From: a virus
Virus record (IMG/VR): IMGVR_UViG_3300031669_000052
Coordinates: 1 to 46,236 of that record
Length of the DNA stretch: 46,236 bases
Direction: 5' to 3' (one strand)
Positions 17,718-24,565 of this stretch are shown in pieces. The notes beneath the pieces were generated by a model. The model was not told the DNA's origin. It saw only the letters and a program-made list of their open reading frames with translations, and did not search any database. Made by a program: the position numbers and the translations under genes. Position 1 is the first letter of the stretch. Each line of letters opens with the position of its first letter.

Positions 17718-18125
17718 TTAGAACCTCATAATAGTATTCCACCATGATCTAACATCGAACTGTGGACAAGTCTTATTCTTATCAAGGTCACAGTGACCAA
17801 GAACTTCTGCATTTTTGTAAGTAAACTTAAGACCCTCAATCAACTTGGCAAGAGAGGCCCACTGCTCAATGGTGTAATTAGCTTTAGGCTTACCACCTAT
17901 AAGACATACTCCAATACTGTGAGCATTATGGCCTGCTACATGAGCACCTGCCACTTCAAGATCTCGACCAAACTCTACAGTACCATTCCTACGAATCACA
18001 TAGTGATAGCCAATATCTTTCCAGCCCCTCTCTTTAATGTGCCACTGACGAATCTCATCAGTACCAATATCCATAGTTGATGGAGTATCTGCGCAATGAA
18101 TGACTATTAAATTGATGGATCTCAT
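17718..18125 (-). CDS. N-acetylmuramoyl-L-alanine amidase (T7 lysozyme type)
   Basis: The 135-residue enzyme cleaves the amide between MurNAc and L-Ala in peptidoglycan at lysis. It is a single Amidase_2 domain with the T7 lysozyme zinc ligands His10 (VIHCADTP), His111 (GHCDLD) and Cys120 (KTCPQFD), plus Tyr40 and Lys118 at the catalytic positions. There is no signal peptide, so it needs a holin. The start overlaps the stop of the membrane protein gene (ATGA). In T7 the homologue also inhibits the phage RNA polymerase; no such polymerase is visible here. Confidence 0.92.
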   Translation of the reverse strand: MRSINLIVIHCADTPSTMDIGTDEIRQWHIKERGWKDIGYHYVIRRNGTVEFGRDLEVAGAHVAGHNAHSIGVCLIGGKPKANYTIEQWASLAKLIEGLKFTYKNAEVLGHCDLDKNKTCPQFDVRSWWNTIMRF

Positions 18126-18397
18126 TTTGCTAACTCCTTCACAAGAGTGGATAAATCAGAGAACCCCTTATCAATGGAAGTCTCTACTCTGGATAATCTA
18201 TCAGTTATATCTTTAAACCTGTGGTCTGAATCCTTCTGACACACAGTACAAGTATCTTTATATACTACATCTTTCTCAAGTTGAATTGCTCTATCTTCCC
18301 CTACAGCAAGTCTTTCTCTAAATCCTGCCCAAGCTAAGAGAGCTCCAAAGAGTGCGCCAATTCCTCCAATACCTCCAGATTGAATCAGATCATCCAT
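18122..18397 (-). CDS. Small membrane protein, candidate holin
   Basis: The 91-residue product has one N-terminal hydrophobic stretch (GGIGALFGALLAWAGF, about 9-24). A CTVCQKD segment and a C-terminal coiled coil (RLSRVETSIDKGFSDLSTLV) follow. This resembles XhlA-like accessory lysis proteins more than a classical multi-pass holin. It is coupled to the amidase gene, which supports a role in lysis. Confidence 0.65.
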   Translation of the reverse strand: MDDLIQSGGIGGIGALFGALLAWAGFRERLAVGEDRAIQLEKDVVYKDTCTVCQKDSDHRFKDITDRLSRVETSIDKGFSDLSTLVKELAK

Positions 18398-18782
18398 TAC
18401 TATACCCTAAGGATTCTGGCTTATTCTTAGCAGCCCAAAATGCTGGCCCACCACATAAATGTACTGCTTGATAGTATATCTTTGCTCGTCGAATTCTCAA
18501 TAGCTTCAGCCATTTCCAACTACAGCCATCATCTATTAACCGAAGCATATTGTTTAAGAAAACTCGATCCGCTTCATTTTTATCCTCTAATGTGGCCCCA
18601 CAGATATACATCCAATCGTGGATATTACAAGCTGGAGTAATACATAGTCCATAGATTGTATCTGGAACCAGTATACCAATGACCCCTCTCGTACCACATC
18701 CATTCGTAGCATTAGCACGAGCTTCTGGTGTCAACTTCCAATACTGGTCAGGGGCAAATAACTTACTCATAATCAGTTTCAT
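18390..18782 (-). CDS. Phospholipase A2-like small protein
   Basis: The 130-residue product contains the PLA2-type signature C-x2-H-D-x2-Y at Cys52, His55, Asp56 and Tyr59. Nearby are Cys47 and a downstream helix with an acidic position (LEDKNEADRVFLNNML). His/Asp is the PLA2 catalytic pair; the calcium loop is unclear. The start overlaps the small terminase stop (ATGA), and it is coupled to the lysis genes. It may attack membrane lipids at lysis, or be an inactive structural relative. Confidence 0.65.
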   Translation of the reverse strand: MKLIMSKLFAPDQYWKLTPEARANATNGCGTRGVIGILVPDTIYGLCITPACNIHDWMYICGATLEDKNEADRVFLNNMLRLIDDGCSWKWLKLLRIRRAKIYYQAVHLCGGPAFWAAKNKPESLGYSNG

Positions 18783-19393
18783 CCTGGTTCAATAGCCATC
18801 TGACCTGAAAATCCAGCTAGTTCTCTAGCTCTCTCTTTAATCCTTTCTATATCATCCAACGTAAAATGCCCATGGACATTTCTAGTGTCAATCCTCTGAG
18901 TAGGTTTCCCAATCTCACGATCCATCAGATTGTTCGCTTCCTTCATAATGGAAGACCCGCTCAGCTCACGGCCAAGAACTTGACCAGTCTCCAGAGCTTC
19001 CCTCACTCTTTGAAGAGCGATAGGAGCTAGGTCAGCAATATCCTTCGCCAGGTCGATAGTCCCAGCATCACGAGCCGCCCTCATGATGGTGATCTTATCC
19101 TGCACCACCGGAGAGTTCCTAACATTGGAAACCTGTTGAGCAGTTACATTAAGAGCTTCACCAATCTCTTGGTTATTCTGCCCGAGGATAATCCTCCTAG
19201 CAATCTCATGATGCCTATCCCACATCTCAGCTACTTGCCATCCCTTCTTCTTAGCAACTTCACCAGGCGCAGTTTTATTCTCAATCCTACGGGCATCCTT
19301 ACGATCAGGCTGTAGATACCTATCCCCTGGATAAGAGTACACTACCTCCTGCCCAGCAGCATTGATGACAGTATTTGTGATAACACTAGACAT
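18779..19393 (-). CDS. terS: Terminase small subunit
   Basis: The product is about 204 residues and would recognise the genome for packaging. A helix-turn-helix lies at NNQEIGEALNVTAQQVSNVR, followed by an oligomerisation region and a C-terminal charged segment. It is the first gene of the late arm. The ATG at 19393 has a strong GGAGGA site six nucleotides upstream. A longer frame reaching 19432 has no such site and is rejected. Other genes separate it from the large terminase, unlike most phages. Confidence 0.75.
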   Translation of the reverse strand: MSSVITNTVINAAGQEVVYSYPGDRYLQPDRKDARRIENKTAPGEVAKKKGWQVAEMWDRHHEIARRIILGQNNQEIGEALNVTAQQVSNVRNSPVVQDKITIMRAARDAGTIDLAKDIADLAPIALQRVREALETGQVLGRELSGSSIMKEANNLMDREIGKPTQRIDTRNVHGHFTLDDIERIKERARELAGFSGQMAIEPG

Positions 19394-19460
19394 AAAAGTC
19401 CTCCAATTGTGAATCCATTTTACCATGCTCATAGGAATAAATCAAGGCATCATTTGGCAC

Positions 19461-19489
19461 ATAGTAGGCTACTAGTTAGCAATTCTGAA
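19461..19489 (-). promoter_or_regulatory. Candidate late promoter
   Basis: On the minus strand TTCAGA and TACTAT are separated by 17 bp, upstream of the small terminase gene. The match to sigma70 hexamers is partial. It is the best candidate in the divergent region for starting the leftward arm. Confidence 0.35.
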
Positions 19490-19501
19490 CCTCGCCCAGT
19501 G

Positions 19502-19517
19502 GATCACCTCAGTGATC
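19502..19517. promoter_or_regulatory. Inverted repeat, operator-like
   Basis: GATCAC and GTGATC are perfect 6-bp arms around CTCA. It lies 13 bp upstream of the candidate late promoter's -35 and next to palindrome D, so it could be an operator. No regulator is identified. Confidence 0.4.
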
Positions 19518-19526
19518 TTGGCCTGT

Positions 19527-19551
19527 GCTGTATGGATTAAATCCACATAGC
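19527..19551 (+). repeat. 25-bp near-palindrome, copy D
   Basis: The arms are GCTGTATGGATT and AATCCACATAGC around a central A. It sits in the divergent intergenic region, about 150 bp upstream of the first forward promoter. Confidence 0.85.
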
Positions 19552-19704
19552 ACAAAGTGCTAAGGATAGAGTGCTAAGAGGATGGATTAATCACCAATTG
19601 GTACCAATACCAAACTTACGACACAACTTACATACAAGGATCTATGGGGTACAGCCAACCCCCAACCCCCGATGGGGGGACCATGCGGGTTTTGGACGCC
19701 TAAT

Positions 19705-19732
19705 TTGACAAATCCCTCAAATTTGGTATAAT
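19705..19732 (+). promoter_or_regulatory. Strong sigma70-like promoter for the early arm
   Basis: TTGACA (19705-19710), a 16-bp spacer and TATAAT (19727-19732) are perfect consensus hexamers. It faces the early genes; the first start codon is 184 nt downstream of the -10, leaving a long leader. Confidence 0.85.
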
Positions 19733-19739
19733 GGGATCA

Positions 19740-19915
19740 ACATCGGGGCACAATACATAACGCCCCACCGATCATTGACATAACGGGCATCGCCCGAACC
19801 AGTAGGGCTGGCGACATGGGATACGGGAGAGCCGTAGGGCATGGCGTAACAGAGCTGGAATACATGATACCTGGCCTAAAGGGCAGATGACTTTCCGACA
19901 ATAAGGAGAATCATC
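19740..19915 (+). other. Long structured leader of the first early gene
   Basis: About 175 nt lie between the expected transcription start and the first ATG. Short GC-rich hairpins are visible, for example CGGGC-ATC-GCCCG near 19790 and ACGG-GAGAG-CCGT near 19825. A phrase close to TAGGGC-TGGCG occurs twice, and an AAGGAG site precedes the ATG. No known riboswitch or tRNA is recognised. Confidence 0.45.
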
Positions 19916-20407
19916 ATGAGCACAACAACTGTGAAGTTTAAAGTGGCAATGGATGCGGAGCAGAAGGCCGCGAAGAATTTCAAGGAAGTAGAGTTTGAAT
20001 GTTCATTTGACGGGGTTGATCCCTCGATCATTCAGCGTCATGCCATTGCGAATCAGATTGTCATATGGCAGGGGCAGATCAGGAACAACTGGGATAAGTT
20101 CCTCAGTGGGAAACTCCCGAAGATTGTAACATTCGGAGTCCCTCTCTTCGAGGGCGGCCGCAATCGTACCCGCCCGATTACTGAGGACGACATTCGGGCA
20201 TACCTTGCCGGGAAGTCACCGGAGGAGGTTAGGGCTTTCTTGTGGAATGTACGAGGGGGATGGCAGGGGCAGATCAGGAACGACTGGAGTAAGTTTCTCG
20301 AAGCAGGTGGCAACGAAGTAAAGCAGGAGGAAGTGGACAACACTCCAGAGTTGGACGAGGATGGCGATCCGATCTTTGTCGATCCTGGGGACGCAGAAGA
20401 ATATTAA
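19916..20407 (+). CDS. First early protein, internally repeated
   Basis: The 163-residue product is soluble and ends in an acidic tail (TPELDEDGDPIFVDPGD). The phrase WQGQIRN(N/D)W-KFL occurs twice (near 50-63 and 115-128), pointing to an internal duplication. It lies behind the best promoter in the genome and has an AAGGAG site and above-average GC, suggesting high early expression. The 130-residue protein at 26397, also behind a TTGACA promoter, has a loosely similar layout. No family is recognised. Confidence 0.7.
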   Translation: MSTTTVKFKVAMDAEQKAAKNFKEVEFECSFDGVDPSIIQRHAIANQIVIWQGQIRNNWDKFLSGKLPKIVTFGVPLFEGGRNRTRPITEDDIRAYLAGKSPEEVRAFLWNVRGGWQGQIRNDWSKFLEAGGNEVKQEEVDNTPELDEDGDPIFVDPGDAEEY

Positions 20408-20496
20408 GTCAATCAGTAGGCTCACCAACTAACCAACCAAAGTTATCTGCTCTTTATGCTGGGTATCATCAACATTAACTTAACAAGGAGATTATC

Positions 20497-20643
20497 ATGC
20501 TATATGCAAAATGCCCAGACTGTGGAAAGTTATTATTTAAGTATGACTCTAAATTAGTAATGATATTTGGACGTGAGATATTCATCAAAGAAGGTCAGAT
20601 ATATCTAGGGGAACTTCTGTGTTCTTGTCAGGGTGGAGTGTAA
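20497..20643 (+). CDS. 48-residue zinc-ribbon-like protein
   Basis: Reading from the ATG at 20497, with AAGGAG seven nucleotides upstream, gives MLYAKCPDCGKLLFKYD and a C-terminal LLCSCQGGV. The four Cys form two CxxC/CxC-type pairs, the layout of a small zinc ribbon such as Com-like proteins. Function is unknown. It ends where a long inverted repeat begins. Confidence 0.65.
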   Translation: MLYAKCPDCGKLLFKYDSKLVMIFGREIFIKEGQIYLGELLCSCQGGV

Positions 20644-20698
20644 TGGGGTGCATTGGTTGAATTGAAAAAGCCGAAAGAATGGATTAAACGCACCCCAT
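20643..20698 (+). other. Inverted repeat with long loop
   Basis: ATGGGGTGC (20643-20651) and GCACCCCAT (20690-20698) are perfect 9-bp arms separated by 38 nt, starting at the stop codon of the 48-residue gene. No U-run follows. It may be a weak terminator or a regulatory RNA fold. Confidence 0.4.
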
Positions 20699-20856
20699 GC
20701 ACACACAAATTTAAATGGAATTGTAACGCAGTAACTGGGTAATGGCGTAACGGGAAAATGCCTTAGAGTTAAGGTGGTACCAAAAAATATTATATAACTA
20801 AGAAGGATTATATATAGATTGAATATCAACTCTCTCCATTACAAAATTTTGATTGA

Positions 20857-20973
20857 ATGGTGTGTGTATGGGGTGGATTCATTGGGTTTATGAGACTCTT
20901 GACGCTCATTCCATTTGGTGCATTCGGGACTATCGTCCCAATAGTCAGTAGAACTATATACTGGAGGAGGTAG
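20857..20973 (+). CDS. Possible 38-residue hydrophobic peptide
   Basis: The frame encodes a hydrophobic, Gly-rich segment (GGFIGFMRLLTLIPFGAFG) ending in TIYWRR, which looks like a short membrane helix with a positive end. An internal Met at codon 12 could be the real start. No ribosome site precedes it, but its last codons (AGG AGG) are the ribosome site of the next small frame, suggesting coupling. Tentative. Confidence 0.3.
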   Translation: MVCVWGGFIGFMRLLTLIPFGAFGTIVPIVSRTIYWRR

Positions 20974-20977
20974 AGAT

Positions 20978-21109
20978 ATGGATGGACTACTGGGGTGGAG
21001 TACCTACTCGTTGAGATTCTGTGGGTGGTGGATTCGGAGTGGCCGGACTTCTGAATGGGCATTAGTGGTGATTGCTACTAATGTTCGTGTCCTTAATGTA
21101 TGGAACTAA
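20978..21109 (+). CDS. Possible 43-residue Trp-rich peptide
   Basis: The ATG at 20978 follows a perfect GGAGGAGG site at 7-nt spacing. It encodes MDGLLGWSTYSLRFCGWW and a hydrophobic C-terminal half. The strong ribosome site is the main support; the sequence has no recognised relatives. Confidence 0.4.
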   Translation: MDGLLGWSTYSLRFCGWWIRSGRTSEWALVVIATNVRVLNVWN

Positions 21110-21112
21110 TGG

Positions 21113-21178
21113 GATTCCGCAAGGAATCATGCTGACCTCTCCAGTCAGACTTTCTCATCTATTAGCCTGACTAGGAGA
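21113..21178 (+). other. Cluster of alternative hairpins
   Basis: GATTCC-GCAA-GGAATC (21113-21128) is a 6-bp stem with a GNRA loop. CTGAC-GTCAG (21132-21148) and the longer TCTCCAGTCAG with CTGACTAGGAGA (21138-21178) share bases, so they exclude each other like attenuator arms. They precede palindrome E and the second forward promoter. Confidence 0.45.
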
Positions 21179-21187
21179 AGTTGGAAT

Positions 21188-21212
21188 GCTATGTGGATTA
21201 AATCATCATAGC
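21188..21212 (+). repeat. 25-bp near-palindrome, copy E
   Basis: The arms are GCTATGTGGATT and AATCATCATAGC around a central A. It lies 40 bp upstream of the -35 box of the promoter at 21252. Confidence 0.85.
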
Positions 21213-21251
21213 ATAACCATCTCCACTACTCAAATTAAAATTGGTTAGATA

Positions 21252-21280
21252 TTGACAACTGGTGTAATGTGGTGTATGGT
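21252..21280 (+). promoter_or_regulatory. Sigma70-like promoter
   Basis: TTGACA (21252-21257), a 17-bp spacer and TATGGT (21275-21280). The downstream DNA has repeated GGTGTAATG-like phrases. It would transcribe the run of small early genes starting at 21344. Confidence 0.65.
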
Positions 21281-21343
21281 GTAATGGTATGAATGGGGTA
21301 ATGGATTTGCCCTTAGATCAACAATAACTGGGAGGAAATATTC

Positions 21344-21592
21344 ATGGGACATGAAATGTTACTCATCTGGACTGTACGAGTGGGGATGCTAATCATTGCC
21401 ATAGTCATGGGAATTTGCATCTATGTCATTAACTTTCCTTATAAATGTATCAGAACATTTGGCTTACCTGCTAAAGGTCGATCTTTTGGTAAGATAGATC
21501 CTCATGTTAACGAGTGGGAAGTCCTCTACATTAACAGTGATGGGGATACTCTCAACCGGTGTAAACACTGTCCTGCGGAGACTTGGTCATGA
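21344..21592 (+). CDS. Small membrane protein
   Basis: The 82-residue product has an N-terminal membrane helix (LIIAIVMGICIYVINF, about 16-31). A soluble tail follows with CKHCPAETW at the end, a single CxxC. A GGAGG site precedes the ATG. The stop overlaps the next start (ATGA). Function unknown; early phage membrane proteins of this size often modify the host envelope. Confidence 0.65.
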   Translation: MGHEMLLIWTVRVGMLIIAIVMGICIYVINFPYKCIRTFGLPAKGRSFGKIDPHVNEWEVLYINSDGDTLNRCKHCPAETWS

Positions 21593-21807
21593 TCGTCTAT
21601 GAAGTAGTTGAAGAAGGCTTTAATGGTGGTACTGATGCTACGGATGAAAAGATTATATGGATTATATCTAAGGATAAAGAATCTGTAATAAGGTTCTGTA
21701 ATTCTAAAGATATAATTTATACATCTATTGAAGTTACATCTATCAGTATTGACAGTATAGGCATTGACTATGTTATTATAGGAGGTAATTTCTATGAGAA
21801 AATCTAA
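21589..21807 (+). CDS. Small soluble early protein
   Basis: The product is 72 residues from the ATG at 21589, which overlaps the preceding stop. It has an alternating strand-helix pattern (MIVYEVVEEGF ... KIIWIISKDKESVIRFC ... VTSISIDSIGIDYVIIGG) of a compact alpha/beta fold. No motif is recognised. Confidence 0.6.
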   Translation: MIVYEVVEEGFNGGTDATDEKIIWIISKDKESVIRFCNSKDIIYTSIEVTSISIDSIGIDYVIIGGNFYEKI

Positions 21808-22054
21808 GAAATCAAAATTCCCTGACATGGATCGTTCTCCAGAAGTTCGACGTGGAAAGGAGATGGGATTCTTAAACTTCCAGCCTCTCCACGTGAATCG
21901 ATGGCAGTGGTCGGATCAAGTGATCTTCTGGACCTGGAGGGATGCTCAGAGGGAGTTCTTCGAGTCTAAGCGTAGAACTGTAAGGGGGAAGAGGTTGATA
22001 GTACTCACTGGGCTGGCTATAGTGATTGGCTCAATAATCTGGATGGTAATTTAG
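21794..22054 (+). CDS. Tail-anchored small membrane protein
   Basis: The 86-residue product is highly basic and aromatic, with a C-terminal helix (LIVLTGLAIVIGSIIWMVI) as its only membrane segment. The soluble N-terminal part would face the cytoplasm. A GGAGG site lies upstream and the start overlaps the previous gene. No family recognised. Confidence 0.6.
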   Translation: MRKSKKSKFPDMDRSPEVRRGKEMGFLNFQPLHVNRWQWSDQVIFWTWRDAQREFFESKRRTVRGKRLIVLTGLAIVIGSIIWMVI

Positions 22055-22062
22055 GAGGTTAT

Positions 22063-22245
22063 ATGAGAAAGCCTAAATCATGTAGTATTACTACTTTAAA
22101 AGATTTTCCTGACTCTATCAATATAACTGTTGATAGATATAGGACTTTCGATATTATAGAGAGTCTTCTTAGACAGTTACGAAATGGAGAAACTAAAATT
22201 ACTTATTCATTTGTAGGAAGATTAACAATTCATAAGGAGGATTAA
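22063..22245 (+). CDS. Small early protein
   Basis: The 60-residue product (MRKPKSCSITTLKDFPDSIN) has two strands around one helix (FDIIESLLRQLRNGE). AGGAGG precedes the start. No recognised family. Confidence 0.55.
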   Translation: MRKPKSCSITTLKDFPDSINITVDRYRTFDIIESLLRQLRNGETKITYSFVGRLTIHKED

Positions 22246-22248
22246 CTC

Positions 22249-22476
22249 ATGTCTCTCAGAATCTGTAATAATTGTACTCGTGTGGAATGTAAAGGTATTG
22301 CCTCTATCGGGCCTTGTGGCAAGTATAAGGCTCCCAAACTTCCCACCACCACCCTTCTTCATCACATAGTATCCAAGCCCAACGGACTGGGTACTTTGTA
22401 CATCCTTCTAGCCGCTTATAAGATGGAGATTGGAGAAACTCCTCGCTACCCTGGATTCTCCCTCATTCTTCACTGA
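22249..22476 (+). CDS. Cys-containing small early protein
   Basis: The 75-residue product opens MSLRICNNCTRVECKG with ASIGPCGKY, giving a CxxC-x4-C-x8-C metal-binding-like cluster, followed by a helical tail. AAGGAGG precedes the ATG. Function unknown. Confidence 0.6.
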   Translation: MSLRICNNCTRVECKGIASIGPCGKYKAPKLPTTTLLHHIVSKPNGLGTLYILLAAYKMEIGETPRYPGFSLILH

Positions 22477-22497
22477 TAACTTGGGAGGCCTAAGGTT

Positions 22498-22665
22498 ATG
22501 GATTCCAAAGAGATTCTCTCCGAAGTGGTCTATGAGATTAAGAAGCACTCTTTGTATCGTCCGCATCCTAAGCCTACCTACCGACGGACTCGATCCTCTC
22601 CTCGGAGTGGCAGAGTCCATCGGATTCCTATTGAACTTTACATGAAGGAGAAGAACAGTGAGTGA
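22498..22665 (+). CDS. 55-residue basic protein
   Basis: The frame from 22498 encodes MDSKEILSEVVYEIKKHSLY and then an Arg/Pro/Ser-rich stretch ending in IPIELYMKEKNSE. GGGAGG lies upstream, and the stop overlaps the next GTG start. The basic tail could bind nucleic acid; no family is recognised. Confidence 0.55.
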   Translation: MDSKEILSEVVYEIKKHSLYRPHPKPTYRRTRSSPRSGRVHRIPIELYMKEKNSE

Positions 22666-22849
22666 ATTATCTAAAGCCATACAAGAAAGTGGCATCAATC
22701 GTTTAAGTCTCGACACTGACACTATGAAAATAATGAAGGATGCTTTCAAGGGTGGGTGGGAGGCTAGAGAGGCACTCTTAAATCGAAGAGTATCTGAGAT
22801 AGAAAAAGCTGCTGTTAAGAGATATAAGGAGAAGAACAATGCTACTTAA
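22658..22849 (+). CDS. Small helical early protein
   Basis: The 63-residue product starts at GTG 22658, behind AAGGAG. It contains DAFKGGWEAREALLNRRVSE, a pattern seen in many small phage proteins of unknown function (residues in a GGWEAR-type helix). The overlap with both neighbours suggests coupling. Confidence 0.6.
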   Translation: MSELSKAIQESGINRLSLDTDTMKIMKDAFKGGWEAREALLNRRVSEIEKAAVKRYKEKNNAT

Positions 22850-22931
22850 AATCATCTACCTACTCGTAGTCCTTCTACTTTACATCTGTCTGACTGGGTG
22901 GAGTAGGAGGAAATTCAAGGAGGATATTTAA
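22839..22931 (+). CDS. 30-residue single-pass membrane peptide
   Basis: The ATG at 22839 lies inside the end of the previous gene, with AAGGAG at proper spacing. It encodes one hydrophobic helix (IIYLLVVLLLYICLTGW) followed by the basic SRRKFKEDI. Its last codons carry the AAGGAGG site of the next gene. The architecture resembles tiny phage toxins or lysis regulators, without sequence support. Confidence 0.55.
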   Translation: MLLKIIYLLVVLLLYICLTGWSRRKFKEDI

Positions 22932-22933
22932 CT

Positions 22934-23089
22934 ATGTATAATTATGAAGGATTTACACCCTCTGATATAAATATACTTAAAGAAATTTTAAGTGAAATAC
23001 CATCAGAAATTACTCGTAATAAATTATTAGATTTACTTAAGTCTTATGATATGATTTCTGAGGAGGTCTTCAATGAAGGTATATCCTGA
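22934..23089 (+). CDS. 51-residue acidic helical protein
   Basis: AAGGAGG precedes the ATG at 22934. The product (MYNYEGFTPSDINILKEILS onward) is an acidic helical peptide; the last codons overlap the next gene. No family recognised. Confidence 0.55.
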   Translation: MYNYEGFTPSDINILKEILSEIPSEITRNKLLDLLKSYDMISEEVFNEGIS

Positions 23090-23336
23090 ATGTCCTATAC
23101 CTTTTAACACTGTCGAATGCAAAGGTCTCTGGTATCGCATTAGTAAGGAGTCCTACCGTACTGGGCGAGGATTCTCAGTTCGCATCCAAGCTAGATTCCT
23201 TAAGAGTGAATCCTGCTCTGGATGTCCTGAGTGTGAGGAGATCAGAATTAAGGCTAAAGAATATCTTTTAAAAGTGAATAATCTCCACACTAAAGAGCAT
23301 GGTCAGAAGTACCGATTACGGCTGATTAAGAAATAA
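23073..23336 (+). CDS. Cys-motif small early protein
   Basis: The 87-residue product has a CSGCPEC cluster near residue 48 (CxxCxxC) in a basic, strand-rich context, and ends KYRLRLIKK. GAGGAGG precedes the start. The Cys cluster suggests metal binding; the role is unknown. Confidence 0.6.
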   Translation: MKVYPECPIPFNTVECKGLWYRISKESYRTGRGFSVRIQARFLKSESCSGCPECEEIRIKAKEYLLKVNNLHTKEHGQKYRLRLIKK

Positions 23337-23345
23337 GGAAATCTT

Positions 23346-23696
23346 ATGAATTTAACAAGAGATGCTGCTATAGAACTTTCTGCATCATTATGGAGAGAGG
23401 TTGCAGAGACTGGAAAGTTAAAGAGTCGTATTCTATATGAATGGTATTTTGATCCCATGCTACATGACTGTCCTTGTTGTGAGTATGTAAGTCAGGAATA
23501 TCCTAGGATGTATGTAGGATACCCTGAACTTCAATGCCAAAAAGTATGCCCTCTGTGCAGTTTGTGGCCTTCTGGCTGTGCAAGGGAAGGAGAGTTATAC
23601 ATGCAGTATGTAAGACTTGAGCATGATCCTGAAGCACAACTAAAAGTTGCTAACGAAATTGCTACCAGAGCAGCTAAATTAGCCAAACTTATATAG
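23346..23696 (+). CDS. Zinc-binding-like early protein
   Basis: The 116-residue product is helical at both ends with a Cys-rich middle: CPCCEY near 42 and CQKVCPLCSLWPSGC near 64-78. This spacing suggests a zinc-coordinating knuckle. No family is recognised. Confidence 0.6.
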   Translation: MNLTRDAAIELSASLWREVAETGKLKSRILYEWYFDPMLHDCPCCEYVSQEYPRMYVGYPELQCQKVCPLCSLWPSGCAREGELYMQYVRLEHDPEAQLKVANEIATRAAKLAKLI

Positions 23697-23705
23697 GTGC
23701 ACAAG

Positions 23706-23981
23706 ATGCCCTCCTACACCTTAATCGAACTATCCAATAAATCTCTCGAATTCACAACTCGAAAGGTAACTAGCCCTGAGAAGTTCACAACTCAAGTCCA
23801 TAGGACTTCTTGGGGCTACTTTGTTTACACCCTCCTCACCAAGGAAATAGATATAGAATTCAACAAGCAGAGACTCCTGGACAATATGATTTCGGATACT
23901 GCCACTGCCATGAAAGAATGTGGAGAGTGTCTTAAGAAGCTCAATAAGATTAAGAAAGAAAGAGGAGAAAGAATACCATGA
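23706..23981 (+). CDS. Small early protein
   Basis: The product is 91 residues from the ATG at 23706, which has AGGTG upstream; a GTG nine bases earlier is an alternative. The C-terminal half is a long helix (DTATAMKECGECLKKLNKIK). It overlaps the next gene's start by four bases. Function unknown. Confidence 0.55.
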   Translation: MPSYTLIELSNKSLEFTTRKVTSPEKFTTQVHRTSWGYFVYTLLTKEIDIEFNKQRLLDNMISDTATAMKECGECLKKLNKIKKERGERIP

Positions 23982-24304
23982 AAACTGACTACCCTGAACT
24001 TGAAGGAGTAGAAATTGACTATATCTATAATGATGGATCAGTTTGTAAGTCCAAAGTAGTAGGAGTTAACTATCACATAGGCATTACTATAGTAAGAATT
24101 GCAAATGCTTCAAGATTTACTGTATGCCTTAATAAGAAACTTCATGATCCTAAAATAAATATTAAGAGTGCTTTGAATAATTATAGGAAATACTTTCATG
24201 AAGTTGTAAAAGGTATTAAAGCAGGTCAGATAAAAGGTACTGATCTTGATAAGCATTATGAAAGACTCAGCTGTTATATAAACACTAACTGTGCATTTCA
24301 ATAG
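23978..24304 (+). CDS. Small early protein, SH3-like N-terminus
   Basis: The 108-residue product opens with strands (LEGVEIDYIYNDGSVCKSKV) that could form a small barrel, followed by a basic helix (FHEVVKGIKAGQIKGTDLD). Coupled to its upstream neighbour. No recognised family. Confidence 0.55.
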   Translation: MKTDYPELEGVEIDYIYNDGSVCKSKVVGVNYHIGITIVRIANASRFTVCLNKKLHDPKINIKSALNNYRKYFHEVVKGIKAGQIKGTDLDKHYERLSCYINTNCAFQ

Positions 24305-24313
24305 GAGATCCTC

Positions 24314-24565
24314 ATGAAAGATCTAACCATGGCTCAAGTAACCGCCCAACTGAGCAAGCTCACCGAGCATCCATGCTCATTGCAGAATTCCTATCTTCAA
24401 TATCCTTGGTATTCTAAGGAAGAGATGGCTCAAATCAATAAGAAACAGAAGAAAGGATTCATCAACTTTCCTAATGACTGTCAGATATCTCCTGGATTCC
24501 ATACATGGAGAGAAGTTCTGGATTACTTTAAGGATTTGATTGAAAAGAGGAAAACTAATGAGTAA
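24314..24565 (+). CDS. Small early protein
   Basis: The 83-residue product (MKDLTMAQVTAQLSKLTEHP) ends with FHTWREVLDYFKDLIEKRKT, an amphipathic helix. An AGGAG site precedes the ATG and the end overlaps the next gene. Function unknown. Confidence 0.55.
   Translation: MKDLTMAQVTAQLSKLTEHPCSLQNSYLQYPWYSKEEMAQINKKQKKGFINFPNDCQISPGFHTWREVLDYFKDLIEKRKTNE

Noticed and set aside
19655-19680. G-quadruplex from repeated GGGGG tracts on the minus strand
   Set aside because: The tracts are short of four clean runs, and a simple CCCCC-GAT-GGGGG hairpin explains them as well.
20605-21062. Two minus-strand frames of 74 and 78 codons
   Set aside because: They run against the transcription direction, lack ribosome sites and cover control sequences.
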